Positions 6,475 to 8,294 of a stretch of 8,294 nt of DNA are shown piece after piece. The stretch comes from DATKZH01 sp964475955 (GTDB lineage: Bacteria > Planctomycetota > Planctomycetia > Pirellulales > Thermoguttaceae), in contig CAYYZY010000277.1 of assembly GCA_964475955.1 (NCBI GenBank), forward strand, positions 1 through 8,294, written 5' to 3'. Position 1 is the stretch's first letter, and the number at the start of each line of letters is the position of its first letter. Below the pieces are notes generated by a model that saw only the letters and a list, made by a program, of their open reading frames with translations, made no database searches and was not told where the DNA came from. Both the position numbers and the translations under genes were made by a program.

Positions 6475-8016
6475 AGGCACGATTTGTACGCCACCACCGC
6501 GCGAAGAACATGATTCGCCAAAGCTGACTCTTGCGATTGCGTGCGCCGCTGAGATGCTCTTGAGCCAGGCCCTGGGCCTCACGCATGTTGAGAATGCCGG
6601 AATCTGCCAGCTCCCGATCGTGGATCACGTCGAGCAACGCAGGCCGAAGCTCGTTGCGCAGCCAATCGGCGAGCGGGATCGAGAAGCCCCGCTTGCGCGT
6701 TTCGAGCACTGCTGGCGGCAGGTCGCTGCGGAAGATCTGCTTGAGAATCACTTTCGTGTCTCGCTCGCGAATCTTCCAGTGGAACGGCATTCTCGCTGCA
6801 AGCTCGACCACCCGGTAATCGAGGAAGGGCCCTCTTACCTCAAGCGAATGGGCCATCGACATCCGGTCGACCTTCGTCAGGATGTCGTCCGGCAAGTACC
6901 AGTGGAGGTCGAAACGCGAGAACGGAAGCAGCGGATCGCGGCAAGTCCAGGCCCCCGGCCGCGTCTGCTCCAACTGCTCGACCACATTCCGCTCGACGCG
7001 AGCCAAGACGTCAGGAGAAAGCAGCCGGCGTGCGTCATGCTCCCGCGTCCCGGCGACGTAATACTCCCGGTTTGCCATCCCCAGACTGCGCAAGAACCGG
7101 CGCCCGGGCGCGGTTCGCGGCAGTACGCGATCCATGTTGGCGACAATAGGGCGCGCCATCTTCCGAAGCAACCCGAGATTGCGGCGGCCAAGGATGTCCC
7201 GGTAACGGTTGTAACCGCCGAAACTCTCATCACCTCCGTCCCCCGCCAGCGCGACCGTAACGTGCCCGCGGGTCAGCTTCGACACATAATATGTGGGAAT
7301 CGCGGAGGAATCCCCAAACGGCTCGTCGAAATGATAGACGAGGTCGTCGAGGAGGTCGACGGCGGAGGGGCGAACCACCAGTTCGTGATGGTCCGTATTG
7401 TACCTTTCTGCTACGGCCCGCGCATAGTCGCGCTCGCTGTAGCCCGACTCATCGAAGTCAATGAAGAACGTCTTCACGGGCCCGGACGACGCCTTCGCCA
7501 TTAGCGCCACCGTGATGCTTGAGTCGAGGCCGCCGCTCAGAAATGCCCCGAGCGGAACGTCGCTGACCATCCGGACCGCGACGGCGTCCTCCAACAAACC
7601 CCGAAGGCGCTCACCGGCGTCCTGCTTGTTCATGCCGGCATCGACTTCGCCGGGAACCTCCCAATAACGGTCGATGCGTATCCGCCCGCTCTCGGCGACC
7701 AGGCAGCAACCTGGAGGCAGCTTGCGAATCCCCGAATAGATCGATAGTGGTTGCGGAATGTATCCGAGCGTGAAATACGCGTGGAGTGCCTCGCAATCCA
7801 GGTCGCGCGAAATCGCCTCGTGTTCCAGCAGGCACTTGATCTCCGAGCCGAATACGAGTGAGCCGTTGGTCTCCGCATAGTACAGAGGTTTCTGGCCCAA
7901 ACGATCTCGCACCAGCATCATGCGCTGCTGCCTCGCGTCCCAAAGCGCGATGGCAAACATCCCGTTGAGATGTTCGACGAAAGACTCGCCGTATTCTTCG
8001 TACAGGTGAACGATCA
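6467..8016 (-). CDS. asnB: AsnB-like glutamine amidotransferase, 5'-truncated by IS
   Basis: This is an asparagine synthetase B family protein (ATP-dependent amide transfer). In polysaccharide loci such proteins usually amidate a sugar acid or another carboxylate rather than make free asparagine. The first in-frame ATG is at 7960 (497 residues), but family sequence continues upstream: HLYEEYGESFVEHLNG precedes that Met, as in intact homologues. At about 8017 it stops at the IS end. Roughly the first 100 residues are lost, including Cys2, the glutaminase nucleophile. The synthetase domain is intact; numbering from Met 7960, it shows the ATP PPi-loop SGGLDSS (142-148), FDEPFGD (211-217), GDGGDE (240-245), LTKVDRMSMA (361-370) and EVRGPFLD (374-381). 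The remnant might be inactive or use free ammonia. ATG 7960 has no clear Shine-Dalgarno. The A-run near 7980-7984 should be checked: one base more or less there decides whether the upstream part is in frame. The C-terminus overlaps the next gene by 8 bases. Confidence 0.85.
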
Positions 8017-8069
8017 GTAACTTCTCAATAACCCCGTGATGTGGGGCGTTCGGGGGGGAAGGCGCAGGG
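8017..8069. repeat. 53-bp inverted repeat, right copy
   Basis: This is the reverse complement of bases 1-53, perfect or within one base by eye; the exact boundary could shift by one. The inner edge coincides with the break in the amidotransferase coding sequence, and the other copy's inner edge with the break in the sulfotransferase. The left copy runs to the window edge, so the true repeat is probably longer. Confidence 0.8.
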
Positions 8070-8122
8070 GGCGGCGGTGGCGCGCGGGGGGGAGGGATGC
8101 GGCCGGGGGGGAGAAGCGGGGG
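8043..8122 (+). other. Clustered G-runs, potential G-quadruplex, in the IS end
   Basis: The plus strand carries six runs of four or more G in 80 bases: 8043-8046, 8052-8058, 8067-8071, 8086-8092, 8105-8111 and 8118-8122, plus GGG at 8094-8096. This fits the general pattern for intramolecular G-quadruplex formation. It lies in the non-coding stretch between the transposase stop and the IS terminus. Transcripts of the transposase would carry the C-rich complement. Such runs are also prone to sequencing and assembly errors. Confidence 0.55.
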
Positions 8123-8140
8123 TTGTGGCGTCGCGACGGG

Positions 8141-8294
8141 CTAGGGCTTTGGGGCCGCTTGACGCATCAGGTCGGGCAGGGGGAGGATTTCGTGCGCGCC
8201 GCGTATGCGATCCTGAAGATACCGCCAGAAGGATACGCCCAGCTTCCGGCAGGTCTTCTTCAAGCTGACAAACGTATCCCGGCAGCGCCGGCCC
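8141..8294 (-). CDS. Transposase, C-terminal fragment (probably IS66 family)
   Basis: The last 50 codons of a transposase, ending in TAG at 8143-8141; the rest lies beyond the right edge. The readable tail includes RDTFVSLKKTCRKLGVSFW, then YLQDRIRG, and ends LPDLMRQAAPKP. I recognise this kind of tail (LKKTCRKLGVSFW, YL-DR, LPxLxRQ) from IS66-like transposases of planctomycetes and related environmental bacteria. The catalytic DDE region is not in the window, so the family call rests on this tail and on the neighbouring IS terminus. The gene points toward the amidotransferase fragment, about 125 bases away, so IS transcription could read into the cluster. Confidence 0.6.
   Translation of the reverse strand, partial: GRRCRDTFVSLKKTCRKLGVSFWRYLQDRIRGAHEILPLPDLMRQAAPKP

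Larger units (their letters stand above)
8017..8294 (-). mobile_element. Insertion sequence, partial (probably IS66-like)
   Basis: This segment carries the IS end that interrupts the amidotransferase gene. It begins at the cassette border with GTAACTTCTC, includes a G-run-rich region, and contains the 3' end of a transposase gene on the minus strand. The IS continues beyond the window. IS66 elements typically end in GTAA-type termini, which this resembles; that is supportive only. Its first 53 bases recur inverted at 1-53. Because only one end of each copy is visible, no target-site duplication can be tested here. Confidence 0.7.

Noticed and set aside
6475..6582. A 36-residue N-terminal extension of the heparinase-like frame
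   Set aside because: It overlaps the conserved end of the amidotransferase gene and is unlike family N-termini; GTG 6474 or 6480 is more likely.
7979..7985. Possible frameshift in the A-run near the 5' end of the amidotransferase fragment
   Set aside because: The family-like residues on both sides (HLYEEYGES and FVEHLNGM) argue for one continuous frame, and I could not fix the exact number of A residues by eye; kept only as a point to verify.
8041..8268. A plus-strand open frame of 75 codons at the right end
   Set aside because: It consists mainly of Gly/Arg from the G-runs and then runs opposite the transposase tail.

Overview
The window is a GC-rich bacterial region holding part of a surface or extracellular polysaccharide locus. 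All recognisable genes lie on the minus strand, so transcription runs from high to low coordinates. A UDP-sugar epimerase, a GT4 glycosyltransferase, sulfotransferases, a heparinase-like protein and an asparagine-synthetase-type amidotransferase occur together, next to a transposase tail that looks IS66-like. This mix suggests a planctomycete or a similar polysaccharide-rich environmental bacterium. That assignment is inference; no rRNA or marker gene is present.

In transcription order: (1) the end of an insertion sequence, with the last 50 codons of its transposase (8294-8141) and a G-run-rich terminal region down to about 8017; (2) an AsnB-like amidotransferase whose first ~100 residues are missing because the IS end cuts into it (about 8016-6467); (3) a heparinase II/III family protein (6474-4171) that overlaps the amidotransferase stop by 8 bases; (4) a PAPS-type sulfotransferase (4084-3065); (5) a GT4 glycosyltransferase (3050-1770) 14 bases further on; (6) after a 286-base gap with inverted repeats, a non-hydrolysing UDP-GlcNAc 2-epimerase (1483-392); (7) the first ~61 codons of a second sulfotransferase (238-50), cut just after its PAPS-binding loop.

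The main structural observation is that bases 1-53 are the reverse complement of about 8017-8069. The same IS end therefore stops the second sulfotransferase on the left and removes the 5' part of the amidotransferase on the right. The ~8 kb between is a polysaccharide cassette flanked by inverted IS ends. It may be a composite-transposon-like unit or an IS-scarred operon; alternatively, the two ends may only reflect an assembly that stopped in a repeat.

The genes fit one pathway. The epimerase would supply UDP-ManNAc, GT4 would add a sugar, the sulfotransferases would add sulfate from PAPS, the AsnB-like protein would amidate a sugar acid or related group, and the heparinase-like protein would cleave or remodel an anionic polymer. 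No flippase, polymerase or export gene is visible, so the locus probably extends beyond the window. I saw no tRNA, rRNA, CRISPR array, riboswitch or convincing sigma-70 promoter.
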